A stretch of DNA of 64,000 nucleotides from contig JAVJSI010000018.1 in assembly GCA_040219515.1 (NCBI GenBank), positions 222,511-286,510 on the forward strand, given 5' to 3'. Positions 24,517-34,157 of this stretch are shown here, piece by piece. The notes beneath the pieces were generated by a model, which saw nothing but the letters and a program-made list of their open reading frames with translations, did no database searches and was not told the DNA's origin. The stretch is from Acidimicrobiales bacterium (GTDB taxonomy: Bacteria; Actinomycetota; Acidimicrobiia; Acidimicrobiales; Aldehydirespiratoraceae). The stretch's first letter is position 1, and the number at the start of each line of letters is the position of its first letter. The translations under genes were made by a program, and so were the position numbers.

Positions 24517-25110
24517 ATGTTGAACGTGCTCCTCGCCCGACACGGGCAGTCCGAATGGAACGCGGCCGGCCGTTGGCAGGGGCAGGCCGACCCCCCGTTG
24601 TCCGACCTCGGCCGCGCCCAGGCCGCCGGCGCCGCCGACCAGCTCGGCAGCTTCGACGCGATCATCGCGAGCGACCTCGACCGGGCCCTCACCACCGCCA
24701 TGATCATCGCCGACCGCCTCGGCGTCGGCCCGGTGCTCGTGGAGCCCGCCTTTCGCGAACGCCACGCCGGCGAGTACGAGGGCCTCACCCGCGAAGAGAT
24801 CGACGAGCGCTTCCCCGGCAACCTCGACAACGGCATCTGGCCGCCGGGCTGGGAGCTCGACACCGACGTGCACGCGCGCGTGGCCGATGCCCTCGAGCGG
24901 GTCCGCGCCGAGATCGGCAGCGGCGACGTGCTGATCGTGTCGCACGGCGGAGTGATCTACAGCCTCGAGGGCCACCACGGCGCGCCCTACCAACGCATCG
25001 CCAACCTCGGCGCCCGCTGGTTCCACCACGACGACCGCGGCTGGCGCCTCGGCGAGCGCGTCCAGCTCTCGCCCGACGACGTCACCATCGAGAACCAGGA
25101 CATCCTCTAG
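24517..25110 (+). CDS. histidine phosphatase family (phosphoglycerate mutase-like) protein
   Basis: The 197-residue protein has the phosphohistidine motif [18 protein letters not shown] at the N-terminus, [10 protein letters not shown], the second acid/base region [13 protein letters not shown] and the second His in [18 protein letters not shown]. These place it in branch 1, which includes cofactor-dependent phosphoglycerate mutases and many small-molecule phosphatases. It is shorter than phosphoglycerate mutase (about 230-250), so phosphatase is more likely. A TACGGT box sits 11 bases before the ATG. The metallopeptidase gene follows after 2 bp. Confidence 0.9.
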   Translation: MLNVLLARHGQSEWNAAGRWQGQADPPLSDLGRAQAAGAADQLGSFDAIIASDLDRALTTAMIIADRLGVGPVLVEPAFRERHAGEYEGLTREEIDERFPGNLDNGIWPPGWELDTDVHARVADALERVRAEIGSGDVLIVSHGGVIYSLEGHHGAPYQRIANLGARWFHHDDRGWRLGERVQLSPDDVTIENQDIL

Positions 25111-25112
25111 CG

Positions 25113-25682
25113 ATGATGTCGTCTCGCTATCCCGTCGAGGTGATCCGGTCCGAGAAGCGGGTCAAGACCGTCTCGGCCCGCATCGTCGACGGGGTCATCC
25201 GCGTGCGTATCCCGTCGTGGATGTCGGCCGCCGATGAGCAGAAGTTCGTGGCCGACGTCGTCGAGCGCATCGAGCAGGAGCGTCGGTCGCACGCCATCGA
25301 CCTGACCACCCGGGCCGCGGCGCTCGCCGAGCGTTTCGAGCTCCCCACCCCCGAGTCGATCCGGTGGTCCAAGACCCAACGCCAGCGCTGGGGGTCGTGC
25401 TCGGTGCATCGCGGCGACATCCGCATCTCCGACCGTCTCGTCGACGTGCCGCCCTGGGTGCTCGATCACGTCATCGTGCACGAGCTCGCCCATCTCGTCG
25501 TGGCCGACCACTCCCCCGCGTTCGAGGCGCTCGTCAACCGCAACCCGCTCGCCGAACGGGCCACCGGCTATCTCCTCGCCGTGAGCGAACGACTCGACCG
25601 CATCGATCAGACCGGTGCGGCCCCGGCCAGTGCTGATCAGGCCGGGGCCGACGACTACGACGAACTCGACGCCGCCGGCTGA
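25113..25682 (+). CDS. YgjP/SprT-type zinc metallopeptidase-like protein
   Basis: This 189-residue protein starts with an ATG at 25113 (a second ATG follows at once), 2 bp after the phosphatase gene. The C-terminal half has the family signature [14 protein letters not shown], then [22 protein letters not shown] with the HExxH zinc site and a downstream His. The family (DUF45, also called YgjP or WLM-related) is found in most bacteria; its substrates are not well known. An acidic Ala/Asp-rich tail follows. The last 28 bp overlap the end of the convergent ABC1 kinase gene. Confidence 0.88.
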   Translation: MMSSRYPVEVIRSEKRVKTVSARIVDGVIRVRIPSWMSAADEQKFVADVVERIEQERRSHAIDLTTRAAALAERFELPTPESIRWSKTQRQRWGSCSVHRGDIRISDRLVDVPPWVLDHVIVHELAHLVVADHSPAFEALVNRNPLAERATGYLLAVSERLDRIDQTGAAPASADQAGADDYDELDAAG

Positions 25683-27130
25683 TCATCGCGGCGGCCGGCC
25701 AACCAGCCGGCCTCTTCAACGCCCAGCGGTGTGCTCGGCGGAGCATCGGTCCACACCCAGAGTTCCTCGGAGATCGCCCGCCAGTTCGCGGTGGCCCTCA
25801 GCTGACCGAGGATCGAGAACAGTCCCAGGTTGATTCGCTGGATCAGCGCGAACGTGGGCGGCACATTGGTGTGGCGAAGGATCTCGTGGGTCTTGGCGTC
25901 GAACGTCTGCCGCAACAGGCGGGCGCTGTACTCCGGTGTGACCGTGACCGGCTCGTTGTCGAGAATGAGCTCGTAGTAGGCGGCGAACCAGTCGAAGATC
26001 TCCTGGTCGGTGAACGGCGCACCCGGGCGCAGGACTTCCTGCGACTCGGCCGCGTCGCGGAACTGGGCGGGGTCACGGTCGATCATCGCCCTGATGAGCA
26101 CCGCGAACTGATCGACCTCCTCGGCGGCGAAGTGCTTGACCAACCCGAAATCGAGGAAGGCGACCCGACCGTCGTCGGCCAGCATGTAGTTGCCGGGATG
26201 CGGGTCGCCGTTGAACACGTACTGGCGATTGAGGCTGCGGAAGACGAAGCGGTAGACGATCTCCGCGACCCGCTGGCGCTCCTCGAGCTCGGAGGTGAAC
26301 GCGTCCTCGAACGGTCGCCCGGCCACGAACTCCGTCGTGAGCACGTTGCCCGTCGAGAGCTCCTCGATCACGGCCGGCACCCAGACGTGGGGGTGGCCCG
26401 CGTAGTAGTCGCAGAACAGTCGCTGGTTGGCGGCCTCCTGGCGATAGTCGAGCTCCTCGTTGATGCGATCCCGAAGCTCGGCGACCAGTTCGTCGGGGTT
26501 GAGGCCCGGGTAGACCATCCCGAGCAGCATCGCCAGCCGTTCGGTGTTGTCGAGATCTGCCGCGATGGCCTCGGCGATGCCCGGGTACTGGACCTTCACC
26601 GCCACTTCGCGGCCATCGAGGGTCGTCGCCCGATGGACCTGTCCTATCGACGCAGCTGCGATCGGCTCTGGCTGCACATCGGCGAAGAGCTCGTGGAGGG
26701 GGCGACCGAGCGAGCGTTCGATCTCGGTGAGGGCCAGATCCGACGGCATCGGCGGGGCGTCGGCGCGCAGCGTGGCCAGCGCCACGCGCATCGGCTCGGG
26801 CATGCCGTCGTCGAGATAGCTCGCCATCTGGCCGAGCTTCATCAACGCACCCTTCATCTCGCCGAGAGCGCCGACCACGTCGTCGGCCTCGCGCCGTTCG
26901 AGTTCGGCCTGGAGCCGACGCCGTGTCTCGTCCGAGGCAAGACGAGAACGAGCCCTCGTGACGCCGCGGTCCGTCGCGCGACGGGCGACGAGACGTCCCA
27001 TCGCCACGCGGCGGCGGCCCTTGCTGACGGCGCTGATCGGCGATTCGCCGGCCGGCTGTCGCACCCGCCGCCACGCCAGGGCGCCGAGCACGACACCCAT
27101 GAGCGCAGCGACGGGGGCCAGCCGCTTCAT
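25655..27130 (-). CDS. ABC1/UbiB-family atypical kinase
   Basis: The ATG at 27128-27130, one base after the stop of the small acidic gene, gives 491 residues. A membrane-like N-terminal helix (about 4-20) is followed by the family's KxGQ-region [18 protein letters not shown], the Ala-rich nucleotide loop [16 protein letters not shown], the ATP lysine in VAVKVQYPG, catalytic [11 protein letters not shown] and metal-binding [12 protein letters not shown]. The family is linked to quinone lipid synthesis and membrane stress; the ligand here is not known. An alternative longer frame runs to 27244 but overlaps the acidic gene fully. Confidence 0.9.
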   Translation of the reverse strand: MKRLAPVAALMGVVLGALAWRRVRQPAGESPISAVSKGRRRVAMGRLVARRATDRGVTRARSRLASDETRRRLQAELERREADDVVGALGEMKGALMKLGQMASYLDDGMPEPMRVALATLRADAPPMPSDLALTEIERSLGRPLHELFADVQPEPIAAASIGQVHRATTLDGREVAVKVQYPGIAEAIAADLDNTERLAMLLGMVYPGLNPDELVAELRDRINEELDYRQEAANQRLFCDYYAGHPHVWVPAVIEELSTGNVLTTEFVAGRPFEDAFTSELEERQRVAEIVYRFVFRSLNRQYVFNGDPHPGNYMLADDGRVAFLDFGLVKHFAAEEVDQFAVLIRAMIDRDPAQFRDAAESQEVLRPGAPFTDQEIFDWFAAYYELILDNEPVTVTPEYSARLLRQTFDAKTHEILRHTNVPPTFALIQRINLGLFSILGQLRATANWRAISEELWVWTDAPPSTPLGVEEAGWLAGRRDDQPAASSSS

Positions 27131-27131
27131 G

Positions 27132-27350
27132 TCAGACCGGGTCGGTCGGGACATCGCTGCTTGGTTCAACAGTGTCCAGACCGGCCACGAGGGCTTCGGC
27201 GGCGTCGAGGTCGTCGGCGTCGAGCGCCTCCAGCGCCCCGGCAACGCTGTCGAGGTCGGCCTCGAACCCGTCGAGCGTCTCCTCGCCGGCGAGGGCGGGG
27301 GCGGCCGGCACGTCGTCGGACTGGGAGTTGGACACCTCGTGCTCCTGCAT
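27132..27350 (-). CDS. small acidic protein upstream of ABC1 kinase
   Basis: An ATG at 27348-27350 begins a 72-residue protein made almost only of Asp, Glu, Ala, Leu, Val and Ser, predicted as helical in its middle (GFEADLDSVAGALEALDADD) with disordered ends. Its stop is 1 bp from the ABC1 kinase start, so translation is probably coupled. I do not recognise a family; small acidic proteins of this kind can be adaptor or regulatory partners. It could be a spurious frame, but the coupling and the GC-pattern fit a gene. Confidence 0.55.
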   Translation of the reverse strand: MQEHEVSNSQSDDVPAAPALAGEETLDGFEADLDSVAGALEALDADDLDAAEALVAGLDTVEPSSDVPTDPV

Positions 27351-27438
27351 CCCGGCGAGACTAGCGAGCACCCGGGTCACTCGGCATCGGCCCCGACGGT
27401 TTGGCCACGACCCGACCGAGCGGGGCACAGTGGCACCC

Positions 27439-29400
27439 ATGACCCTCGCCTCCGACGACGCCCGGCATCCCCACGCCGGCCTGCCCTTCACCGACAGCGA
27501 CGAGGCAATCGCCGCCGCCCTCGAAGAAGTCAGCATTCCCACCCTGTTGTGCACGATGGTCCACATCACCGGCGACCCCGCGTGGGTACGCGGCGACCTC
27601 CGACCGGCCGGACTCTTCCTCAACGAGTACCAGGGCTACATGGACGAGGAGTCCAAGGCCGAGGTGCGACGGCGGGCGCTTCCCGAGATCATCGCGTACC
27701 GAGACAACGGATGCGTCCCACCGGCCGACCAGCCCGACGCCGCGCTGCTCCAGGAGATGATGAACTTCATCGGCTGCGCCGAGATCCCCGAGGAAGTCGT
27801 CCCGATGATGCTCGACGAGATGGGACTCGGCGACACCGACGTGAACCGCGTCGCGTGGGCCGACTCGGTGCCGACCGAGGTTCGGGCCGAATTCCCCGTG
27901 GTCGTCATCGGTTGCGGACAGTCCGGGCTGCTGGCCGGCCTGCGACTCCAGGAGGCCGGGATCCCGTTCACCATCGTCGAGAAGAACGCGGGACCGGGCG
28001 GCACCTGGTGGGAGAACAGCTACCCCGGCGCCCGCGTCGACGTGGGCAGCCACTTCTACTGCTACTCGTTCGAGCCGTCCGACCACTGGACCGAGTACTT
28101 CGCCCAGCAGCCCGAACTCCAGCGCTATTTCCAGAACGTGATGGAGAACCACGGCATCGACGAACACTGTCGCTTCGAGACCGAGGTCATCGGCGCCACT
28201 CTCGACGAGGCGACCGGTCGATGGTCGGTCGTCGTCCGCGACACCGACGGCAACCAGGAGACCCTCGAGGCGCGCGCGTTGATCAGCGCGGTCGGCTCCC
28301 TGAACCGCGCGAAGATGCCCGACATCCCCGGCATCGGGGACTTCGACGGCCCGTCGTTCCACTCGACGCGCTGGGACCCCACTGTCGACTACGCGGGGAA
28401 GCGGGTCGCCCTGGTCGGGGCCGGGGCGAGCGGGTTCCAGATCGCGCCCACCATCGCCCCCGACGTCGCTCACCTGTCGGTCTTCCAGCGCACCGCGCAG
28501 TGGATGTTCCCCAACCCGAACTATCACGAGAAGGTGCCCGAGGGGCAGAAGTGGGCGATCCGGCACTTGCCGTTCTTCGGTCGCTGGTTCCGCTTCCTCC
28601 AGTTCTGGCCCGGCTCCGGCGGCGATCTCTCCAACTCGCGCATCGACCCCGACTACGACGACAGCGATGGCCTCGCCGTGAGCGCAGGCAACGCGGCGAC
28701 CCGCCAGTTCTTCGAGGGGTGGATCCGCGAGCAGCTCGCCGGCGCGCCCGAACTGCTCGACAAGGTCATCCCCGACTACCCGGCCACCGGCAAGCGCACG
28801 CTCCAGGACAACGGGTCGTGGCTGAAGGCGCTGCAACGAGACAACGTCGACCTCATCCGCACCGGTATCGAACGCATCGAGGCGGATGGTGTGCGCACGA
28901 CCGATGGTGTGCTCCACGAGGTCGACATCATCTGTTACGCGACCGGCTTTCACCACAACCGGTTCCTGTGGCCGATGGAGATCACCGGCCGAGGCGGCAA
29001 GACCCTGGCCGAGCACTGGGGCGAGGAGCCGTCGGCCTACCTGGGCATCACCGTCCCCGAGTTCCCCAACCTCTTCTGCATGTACGGCCCGGGCACGAAT
29101 CTCGCCCACGGCGGCAGCCTGATCTTCCACTCCGAATGCCAGATCACCTACATCATGGGCTGCATCGAACAGCTGTTGGCCGAAGGCCACACGACCATGG
29201 AACCGAAGAAGGACGTCCACGAGGAGTTCGAAGCCCGCCGTCACTCGGAGATCCATCAGATGGTGTGGTCGCACTGGTCGATCCAGCACACGCACTTCCG
29301 CAACGCCAACGGGCAGATCTTCACGCTCTCGCCGTGGCCGATCCACAACTATCAGCAGTGGACGAAGGCGCCGAACCCCGACGACTACGTCTTCACCTGA
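27439..29400 (+). CDS. flavin-containing Baeyer-Villiger-type monooxygenase
   Basis: The ATG at 27439 gives 653 residues. The first 150 are a helical extension found in a subset of these enzymes. FAD binding is shown by VVVIGCGQSGLLAGLRL and GPGGTWWENSYPG, the NADPH Rossmann motif by RVALVGAGASGFQIAPTIA, and the Baeyer-Villiger fingerprint by FDGPSFHSTRWDP (FxGxxxHxxxW, with D in place of P). Such enzymes insert oxygen next to a ketone using NADPH and O2; the substrate, possibly a cyclic ketone or steroid, cannot be told. Its end overlaps the convergent MFS gene by 16 bp. Confidence 0.92.
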   Translation: MTLASDDARHPHAGLPFTDSDEAIAAALEEVSIPTLLCTMVHITGDPAWVRGDLRPAGLFLNEYQGYMDEESKAEVRRRALPEIIAYRDNGCVPPADQPDAALLQEMMNFIGCAEIPEEVVPMMLDEMGLGDTDVNRVAWADSVPTEVRAEFPVVVIGCGQSGLLAGLRLQEAGIPFTIVEKNAGPGGTWWENSYPGARVDVGSHFYCYSFEPSDHWTEYFAQQPELQRYFQNVMENHGIDEHCRFETEVIGATLDEATGRWSVVVRDTDGNQETLEARALISAVGSLNRAKMPDIPGIGDFDGPSFHSTRWDPTVDYAGKRVALVGAGASGFQIAPTIAPDVAHLSVFQRTAQWMFPNPNYHEKVPEGQKWAIRHLPFFGRWFRFLQFWPGSGGDLSNSRIDPDYDDSDGLAVSAGNAATRQFFEGWIREQLAGAPELLDKVIPDYPATGKRTLQDNGSWLKALQRDNVDLIRTGIERIEADGVRTTDGVLHEVDIICYATGFHHNRFLWPMEITGRGGKTLAEHWGEEPSAYLGITVPEFPNLFCMYGPGTNLAHGGSLIFHSECQITYIMGCIEQLLAEGHTTMEPKKDVHEEFEARRHSEIHQMVWSHWSIQHTHFRNANGQIFTLSPWPIHNYQQWTKAPNPDDYVFT

Positions 29401-30806
29401 GGGGAGATCGTCGCCTGACGGCTGGCCGCTGACCCCGACGGGTACCAGACGGCCATGATCACCGCCGCGCTCGCGTAGCAGACGGTCACCCACGTGTAGC
29501 CGGCGCGGAAGCCGGGCAGGTCGAGGTCGGCCGCGAGGGTCAGCACGACAGAGATGCCGATCGCGTAGCCGACCTGCTGGGTCGTGCGCGTGGTGGCGTT
29601 GGCGCTCGCGAACTGTCGTGGCTCCACCTCGGCCATCGCCGCGCTCTGCAGCCCGGCGATCGTTGCCCCGACCCCCAGGCCGAGGGCCAGCATCGCAGGG
29701 AGGAAGACGGTGAGGACCTGCTGTTCCTCCGTCATGCGAAGGAGCAACGACAGGTAGGACGCGCCGGCGAGCAGGGCACCGATCGAGATCACCCAGCGAT
29801 GTCCGATCCGATCGGCCAGTCCGCCGAAGGGTGCCGACGACAGTGCGCCGACCACCGGCCCGGCCGACATCGCGAGGCCGGTCCCGAGCACGCTCATCCC
29901 CCAGAGGCGCTGGAGCATGAAGCTGTTGAGCAGAAAACCGGCGGTGAAGGCCAGCGAGAAGACCCACACCGCAGCGATGGCGACCGAGAAGGAGCGCTTC
30001 TCGAACAGCGAGAGGTCGAGCAGCGGCGACGGATGGTGCGCCGAGCGCCACACCACCACCGGCATCAGCGCGAGACCGACCACGATCGGGAGCAGCACGA
30101 ACGTGTCACTCCACCCGTGCGACTCCGAACGGACGATGCCCGTCATCACGAGCCCGACACCCACGATCCCGACCGGTACGCCCACGAGGTCGAGGCCACC
30201 GTGGGCGTCCTCGTCGCGGCTCTCCGGAACGAACCGGCGAGCTGCACTCAGCACCGCGATGCCGAGCGGAATGTTGATCAGGAAGATGAGGCGCCACCCC
30301 GATGCTTCGATCAGCAGCGCACCGACCGTCGGCCCGAACGCGGCGCCGAGCGCGCCCATTGCACCCCACACGCCGATCGCGACACCGCGCTTCGCCAACG
30401 GGAACCGGGGCAACACCATCGCCAACGACGCCGGGGTGAGCAACGCCCCACCCACCGCCTGGACCACTCGGGCCACGATCAGCGCATTGGCGCCGGGAGC
30501 CAGACCGCACAGCGCCGAGCCGATCAGGAACCCGACCAACCCGAACATGAACATCCGGCGTCGCCCGTGGCGATCAGCCAGACGCCCCGACAACAACAGC
30601 AGCGAGGCAAGGGCCACGTTGTAGCCCGAGATCACCCACGAGAGCTGTGTGGTGCCGGCATCGAAATCGTCGGCAATCGACGGAAGGGCCACGTTGACCA
30701 CCGACACGTCGATGACCACGAGGAAGGCGGCAGAGGTGGCGACGCCCAGCGCGAGCCAGGCGTCGCGGGGCACGTCGGCCGGCGGTGTGTCGGTTGCGAC
30801 CTCCAT
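29385..30806 (-). CDS. MFS drug/metabolite exporter (DHA2, 14-helix type)
   Basis: I choose the ATG at 30804-30806: TACGGT at 30816-30821 on the minus strand gives a leaderless start, while a GTG at 30836 would add 10 residues. The 473-residue protein has about 14 hydrophobic segments. VVIDVSVVNVALPSIADDF in helix 1, SWVISGYNVALASLLLLSGRLADRHGRRRMF covering helix 2 and motif A, and the motif C-like AFGPTVGALLIEASGWRLIF in helix 5 fit the EmrB/QacA subfamily, which exports organic compounds with protons. It faces the monooxygenase gene. Confidence 0.92.
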   Translation of the reverse strand: MEVATDTPPADVPRDAWLALGVATSAAFLVVIDVSVVNVALPSIADDFDAGTTQLSWVISGYNVALASLLLLSGRLADRHGRRRMFMFGLVGFLIGSALCGLAPGANALIVARVVQAVGGALLTPASLAMVLPRFPLAKRGVAIGVWGAMGALGAAFGPTVGALLIEASGWRLIFLINIPLGIAVLSAARRFVPESRDEDAHGGLDLVGVPVGIVGVGLVMTGIVRSESHGWSDTFVLLPIVVGLALMPVVVWRSAHHPSPLLDLSLFEKRSFSVAIAAVWVFSLAFTAGFLLNSFMLQRLWGMSVLGTGLAMSAGPVVGALSSAPFGGLADRIGHRWVISIGALLAGASYLSLLLRMTEEQQVLTVFLPAMLALGLGVGATIAGLQSAAMAEVEPRQFASANATTRTTQQVGYAIGISVVLTLAADLDLPGFRAGYTWVTVCYASAAVIMAVWYPSGSAASRQATISPQVKT

Positions 30807-30868
30807 GATCGGCCGACCGTACCGGGATTCGCCCACCCTCCGCGTCGGCGTCGTACCCTTGGGGTCAC

Positions 30869-31330
30869 ATGACTTCGACCGTCAGCCAAACGCCGCTTCT
30901 CGACGGGCCCCGCCGCAGCATCTTCCTCACGCTGATCGTGGTGGCACTCACCCTGATCACCCTCGACGGCGTCTTCACCTGGGTGGAAGCCCGCGACGCC
31001 GACGACGTGATCGAGCGGGTCGTGAACGAGAATCCGGAGCGCTATCCCACCGGTGTCGGCGCCAACTGCGGCATCTGCCAGCCCGAGGACCGAGCGACCA
31101 TCGCGGCCAACACCGACGGCGACCGGCTCGACCGCGACAGCATCGATTTCAAGACCTGGCTCGCGGTGATCGGCCTCATCGCCGCGGTGGCGCTCACGAT
31201 CGCGTCAGGGCCCGACTCCGGCCGTAACGTGCTTGCGGTGTTCATCCTGCTCTCGGCCGTTGCGTTCTTCGTTCCGCTCGTGCTGCACGGCGACACCATC
31301 GACATCGTCACCACCGCGCACCGCGGCTGA
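30869..31330 (+). CDS. three-helix membrane protein of unknown function
   Basis: The start ATG at 30869 has TACCCT at 30854-30859, so the message is probably leaderless. The 153 residues have one helix at about 17-36, an extracytoplasmic loop with a Cys pair (ANCGICQPED) and two helices at about 93-110 and 118-136. The CxxC pair could be redox-active or bind a metal. I recognise no family. It is followed after 11 bp by a plsC-like gene on the same strand. Confidence 0.7.
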   Translation: MTSTVSQTPLLDGPRRSIFLTLIVVALTLITLDGVFTWVEARDADDVIERVVNENPERYPTGVGANCGICQPEDRATIAANTDGDRLDRDSIDFKTWLAVIGLIAAVALTIASGPDSGRNVLAVFILLSAVAFFVPLVLHGDTIDIVTTAHRG

Positions 31331-31341
31331 CCGCGCCCACG

Positions 31342-32001
31342 ATGACCGTCGAGAGCGAAGACCAACTACGTGACCGTCGCCGTTTCGAGCGCTGGGCGCG
31401 ACGTATTCGTCTGACCGGCCACGTCCTGCGCCGCATCACCTACCACCCCGAGTCGATGGGCGATGCCGTTCCGCAACGGGTGGTGATGGTCGCGAACCAT
31501 CGCAGCCTCGCGGACCTGTTCGTCGCCGTCGAAGCCCTGGGCCACTACGGGCTACCCGCCCGCTGCCTCGTACGAGCCAAGTACTTCGACGCACCGGTCA
31601 TGGGAAAGTGGCTGCATTCGCTCGGGTGCATTCCCGCCGGCGACGGCAAACGGGAATCCATCGCGACGGCCAAGGAAACCCTCGATTCGGGCCGACCCGT
31701 GGCCGTGATGATCGAGGGAAGGATCATTCCCCCCGACCGTCGTCAACCCGACGGACTCGGCGAGATCCGTCCCGGCTTCGTCGAGATCGCCCGCGCCGCG
31801 AATGCACCGATCCTGCCCATCGCGCTCGTCCACACCGACGAGATCTGGGCGAGCCGGGGAAAGCTCCCCCGCATCCCGTGGCGAGGTCGACCGATGATCG
31901 AGGTCCACACCGGCACACTCGTCGAGGTGGGAACGCGCACCGACGACGAGGTGATCGCCGAGACTCGCCAGGTCATCGCCGGCTATCTCGCCGGCGCCTA
32001 G
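31342..32001 (+). CDS. 1-acyl-sn-glycerol-3-phosphate acyltransferase-like (PlsC family)
   Basis: PlsC enzymes acylate lysophosphatidate at position 2 in membrane phospholipid synthesis. The 219-residue protein has motif I VMVANHRSLADLFVA (the catalytic His and Asp in the NHxSxxD pattern), motif III VMIEGRIIPPDRRQPD with the E-G pair, and PILPIALVHTDEIW. Its basic N-terminus and one hydrophobic segment suit a membrane-associated enzyme. The acceptor could also be another lysolipid. It ends 6 bp from the convergent flippase gene, marking the left end of the surface polysaccharide locus. Confidence 0.87.
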   Translation: MTVESEDQLRDRRRFERWARRIRLTGHVLRRITYHPESMGDAVPQRVVMVANHRSLADLFVAVEALGHYGLPARCLVRAKYFDAPVMGKWLHSLGCIPAGDGKRESIATAKETLDSGRPVAVMIEGRIIPPDRRQPDGLGEIRPGFVEIARAANAPILPIALVHTDEIWASRGKLPRIPWRGRPMIEVHTGTLVEVGTRTDDEVIAETRQVIAGYLAGA

Positions 32002-32007
32002 CCGCGA

Positions 32008-33237
32008 TCAGCCGGCTGGGATGCGGAGCTTCTCGTAGCGACGCCAGGCGACCGCGGCGCCGACCCAGGTCGCGACCGCCAGGGCCCAAGCGCCCCCCTC
32101 GACCCCCCACCAGGCAAAGCCGACGGCGGGGAGGCTCCATTGCACGACCGTGCCGACGAACCGCGTCTCCAGGCTCGCTCCGGCCGCGTCGGCGATGAGC
32201 AACGCCGTGATCGGACCCCGCCAGGCCGCCATCGCGAGGAACCGGACAAGGGTGGCGAGAAACAACCCGAGGGTGACCTCGCTCGCATCGAGGTCGAACG
32301 GCCCGAACGAGAATCCCGAGACGTCGAAGATCCACAGCAACAGGCCCCAGAGTGCGCTGACGACCATGATCGATCCACCGACCTGAAACGGAACACTTCG
32401 ACGAACCACATGGATCCCGCGGCGGCGCACCTCGCCCGGAACCACGAGCGCCAACGAGGACGTGTGCACGACCGTGAGCGGCGAGAACACCACGACGGCA
32501 GCCGCCAACGAGCCGCTGGCGTCGTCGCCGACGAGGATGCCGGCCCAGATCAGGGTGACGACGAACACACTCCGGGCCAGCATTCCTTCGGCCCCGAGCC
32601 GAATGGTCTGCGGCCCAGTGGCCCGCCAGACCTCGATCAGATCCGACCTGCGAAACCGGAGTCCGAGACCGATGGCAGGGGCGCCACCCACGACTGCGCC
32701 GGCAAGCCAGGCTGCGAGGTACGCATTCGTGGACGGTTCCCAACCGGTCGAGACGTCGACTGCCGCGACGGCGAGCACCACGCCCAACCACGCCGCGTCG
32801 GCGATGAGCGCGCCCTGCGGTCGACCTCGAGCAAAATACCCGGCCCGGAGGCAGTACTGCGCGACGAGAGCGGGTGAACCGACCGCGGCCAGCAACAACG
32901 GCAGACGCATCTCACCACCGAGGGCCAGGCCCGCAACCGCGAGTCCGAGACCGAGCACCATCCCGAGCAGGAGAGCCATGCTCGCCAAACCCGAACTGAG
33001 TACCGGCCCACGAGCCGCGTCGGACTGATCGGAGTGGATGAGGGCGATGTTGCCAAGCGATCCCTGGCCGACCGCGATGACAACGAGGCAGAGCTGGAAC
33101 ACGATGGAGAAACGGCCGAACTCGTCGAGCGCTCCCGCCGACAACGCGAGCGCAACGATGACGAAGTTGGTGACGCTCGACAGGGACTGCGCGCCCATCG
33201 TGACGACCGAGAGCCCAATCGTCTGTTTGGACGGCAC
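32008..33237 (-). CDS. polysaccharide flippase-like membrane protein (Wzx-like)
   Basis: The 409-residue product is almost fully hydrophobic, with about 12 predicted helices and short loops, as in the oligosaccharide flippase branch of the MOP superfamily. The GTG start at 33235-33237 has GGTGGA upstream. Sequence identity marks of a named subfamily are not obvious by eye. Its position beside a polymerase/ligase and sulfotransferase supports a role in moving lipid-linked repeat units across the membrane. Confidence 0.75.
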   Translation of the reverse strand: MPSKQTIGLSVVTMGAQSLSSVTNFVIVALALSAGALDEFGRFSIVFQLCLVVIAVGQGSLGNIALIHSDQSDAARGPVLSSGLASMALLLGMVLGLGLAVAGLALGGEMRLPLLLAAVGSPALVAQYCLRAGYFARGRPQGALIADAAWLGVVLAVAAVDVSTGWEPSTNAYLAAWLAGAVVGGAPAIGLGLRFRRSDLIEVWRATGPQTIRLGAEGMLARSVFVVTLIWAGILVGDDASGSLAAAVVVFSPLTVVHTSSLALVVPGEVRRRGIHVVRRSVPFQVGGSIMVVSALWGLLLWIFDVSGFSFGPFDLDASEVTLGLFLATLVRFLAMAAWRGPITALLIADAAGASLETRFVGTVVQWSLPAVGFAWWGVEGGAWALAVATWVGAAVAWRRYEKLRIPAG

Positions 33238-33245
33238 AGATCCAC

Positions 33246-34157
33246 CTAGGAAAGAGCGCGCGACGCGCGCACGAATCGCAGAAGCCGACGGGGGGCCTTG
33301 GTCGTCAGCCGGGTCAGCGCATCGGCCAGCGCCATCGTGTCGGCGTGGCCGCCGTGGAGGACACCGGCCGGGCAGTCGTAACCGAGGTCACGCAACACAG
33401 GACCGGCCATCGACTCGAAGGTGGCGACGATCGCCGGGTCGAGCTCATCACGCCATGCGTCGGCGCGGGCAGGTGACGCATCGGCATCGAGCAGTGCGTG
33501 GGTCGTGCGGGAGATCGTGCTGTGTGGCACCGGAACGGAACGCTGGTCGATCGTCGGCACGGCGAGCGCGTCCAGGGCTTCGTCGGCCGTACCTGCGGGA
33601 TCACGGAGCAGGTCCTCGTAGCGCACACGGGTACTGACGAGCGACCGTTCGGTTGCCTGTCCCGCCGCGATCATGGCCATCCACCACTGCGCGACGACTG
33701 TCGGATGCTGCGGTCCGAAGTCCGCGCGACGGATCGAGTTGAGCACGGCTCGACCGTCTCGGACGGTGTGTACAACTCCGTGCACCGGAAGGCGCTCTGC
33801 GAGAAACGAGGCGTTCACGGTGTTTGACGGCGAGTGTTCGATCACGAAAGGCGAGTCGGCGACCCCCAGCTGCTCACACACCTGAACCCAGATCTCGACC
33901 GCCTGACGAGCGCGGTCGGTCTGCGGCGTCTGCAGCGACTCGGGGATCTGCACCCCCACGCTGTCGAGACGGCGACGCCCGAACCGCGACCGAACGAACC
34001 CCGCGACAGAGCCCGTCTCCACCGAGTGGATGAGCGGTCCGAGAAAGTAGAGCTCCGGCGGAACCGCAGCGTCGGAGTGTTCGGCGAGTGTGCGGGCGAG
34101 GACGGTCGTGCCGGAGCGAGCGGCGCCGCCGACGAGAACGAGCGAGGGCACGCTCAT
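33246..34157 (-). CDS. sulfotransferase family protein
   Basis: The ATG at 34155-34157 overlaps the stop of the upstream polymerase gene as ATGA. The 303 residues start with VLVGGAARSGTTVLARTL, the PAPS 5'-phosphosulfate loop, and continue to a 3'-phosphate site in RYEDLLRDPAGTADEALDAL. VVHTVRDGRAVLNSIRRAD matches the dimer/PAPS region of sulfotransferases. It probably adds sulfate to a sugar of the exported polymer, which would make it a sulfated polysaccharide; that link is inferred from the neighbours. Confidence 0.88.
   Translation of the reverse strand: MSVPSLVLVGGAARSGTTVLARTLAEHSDAAVPPELYFLGPLIHSVETGSVAGFVRSRFGRRRLDSVGVQIPESLQTPQTDRARQAVEIWVQVCEQLGVADSPFVIEHSPSNTVNASFLAERLPVHGVVHTVRDGRAVLNSIRRADFGPQHPTVVAQWWMAMIAAGQATERSLVSTRVRYEDLLRDPAGTADEALDALAVPTIDQRSVPVPHSTISRTTHALLDADASPARADAWRDELDPAIVATFESMAGPVLRDLGYDCPAGVLHGGHADTMALADALTRLTTKAPRRLLRFVRASRALS

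Noticed and set aside
26958..29432. 824-residue + strand frame overlapping the monooxygenase
   Set aside because: Arg/Pro-rich shadow of the true frame, which carries all family motifs.
27361..30051. 896-residue open frame on the minus strand opposite the monooxygenase
   Set aside because: It is the antisense frame of a gene with clear FAD and NADPH motifs; the product has a Gly/Val/Asp/His-rich antisense composition.
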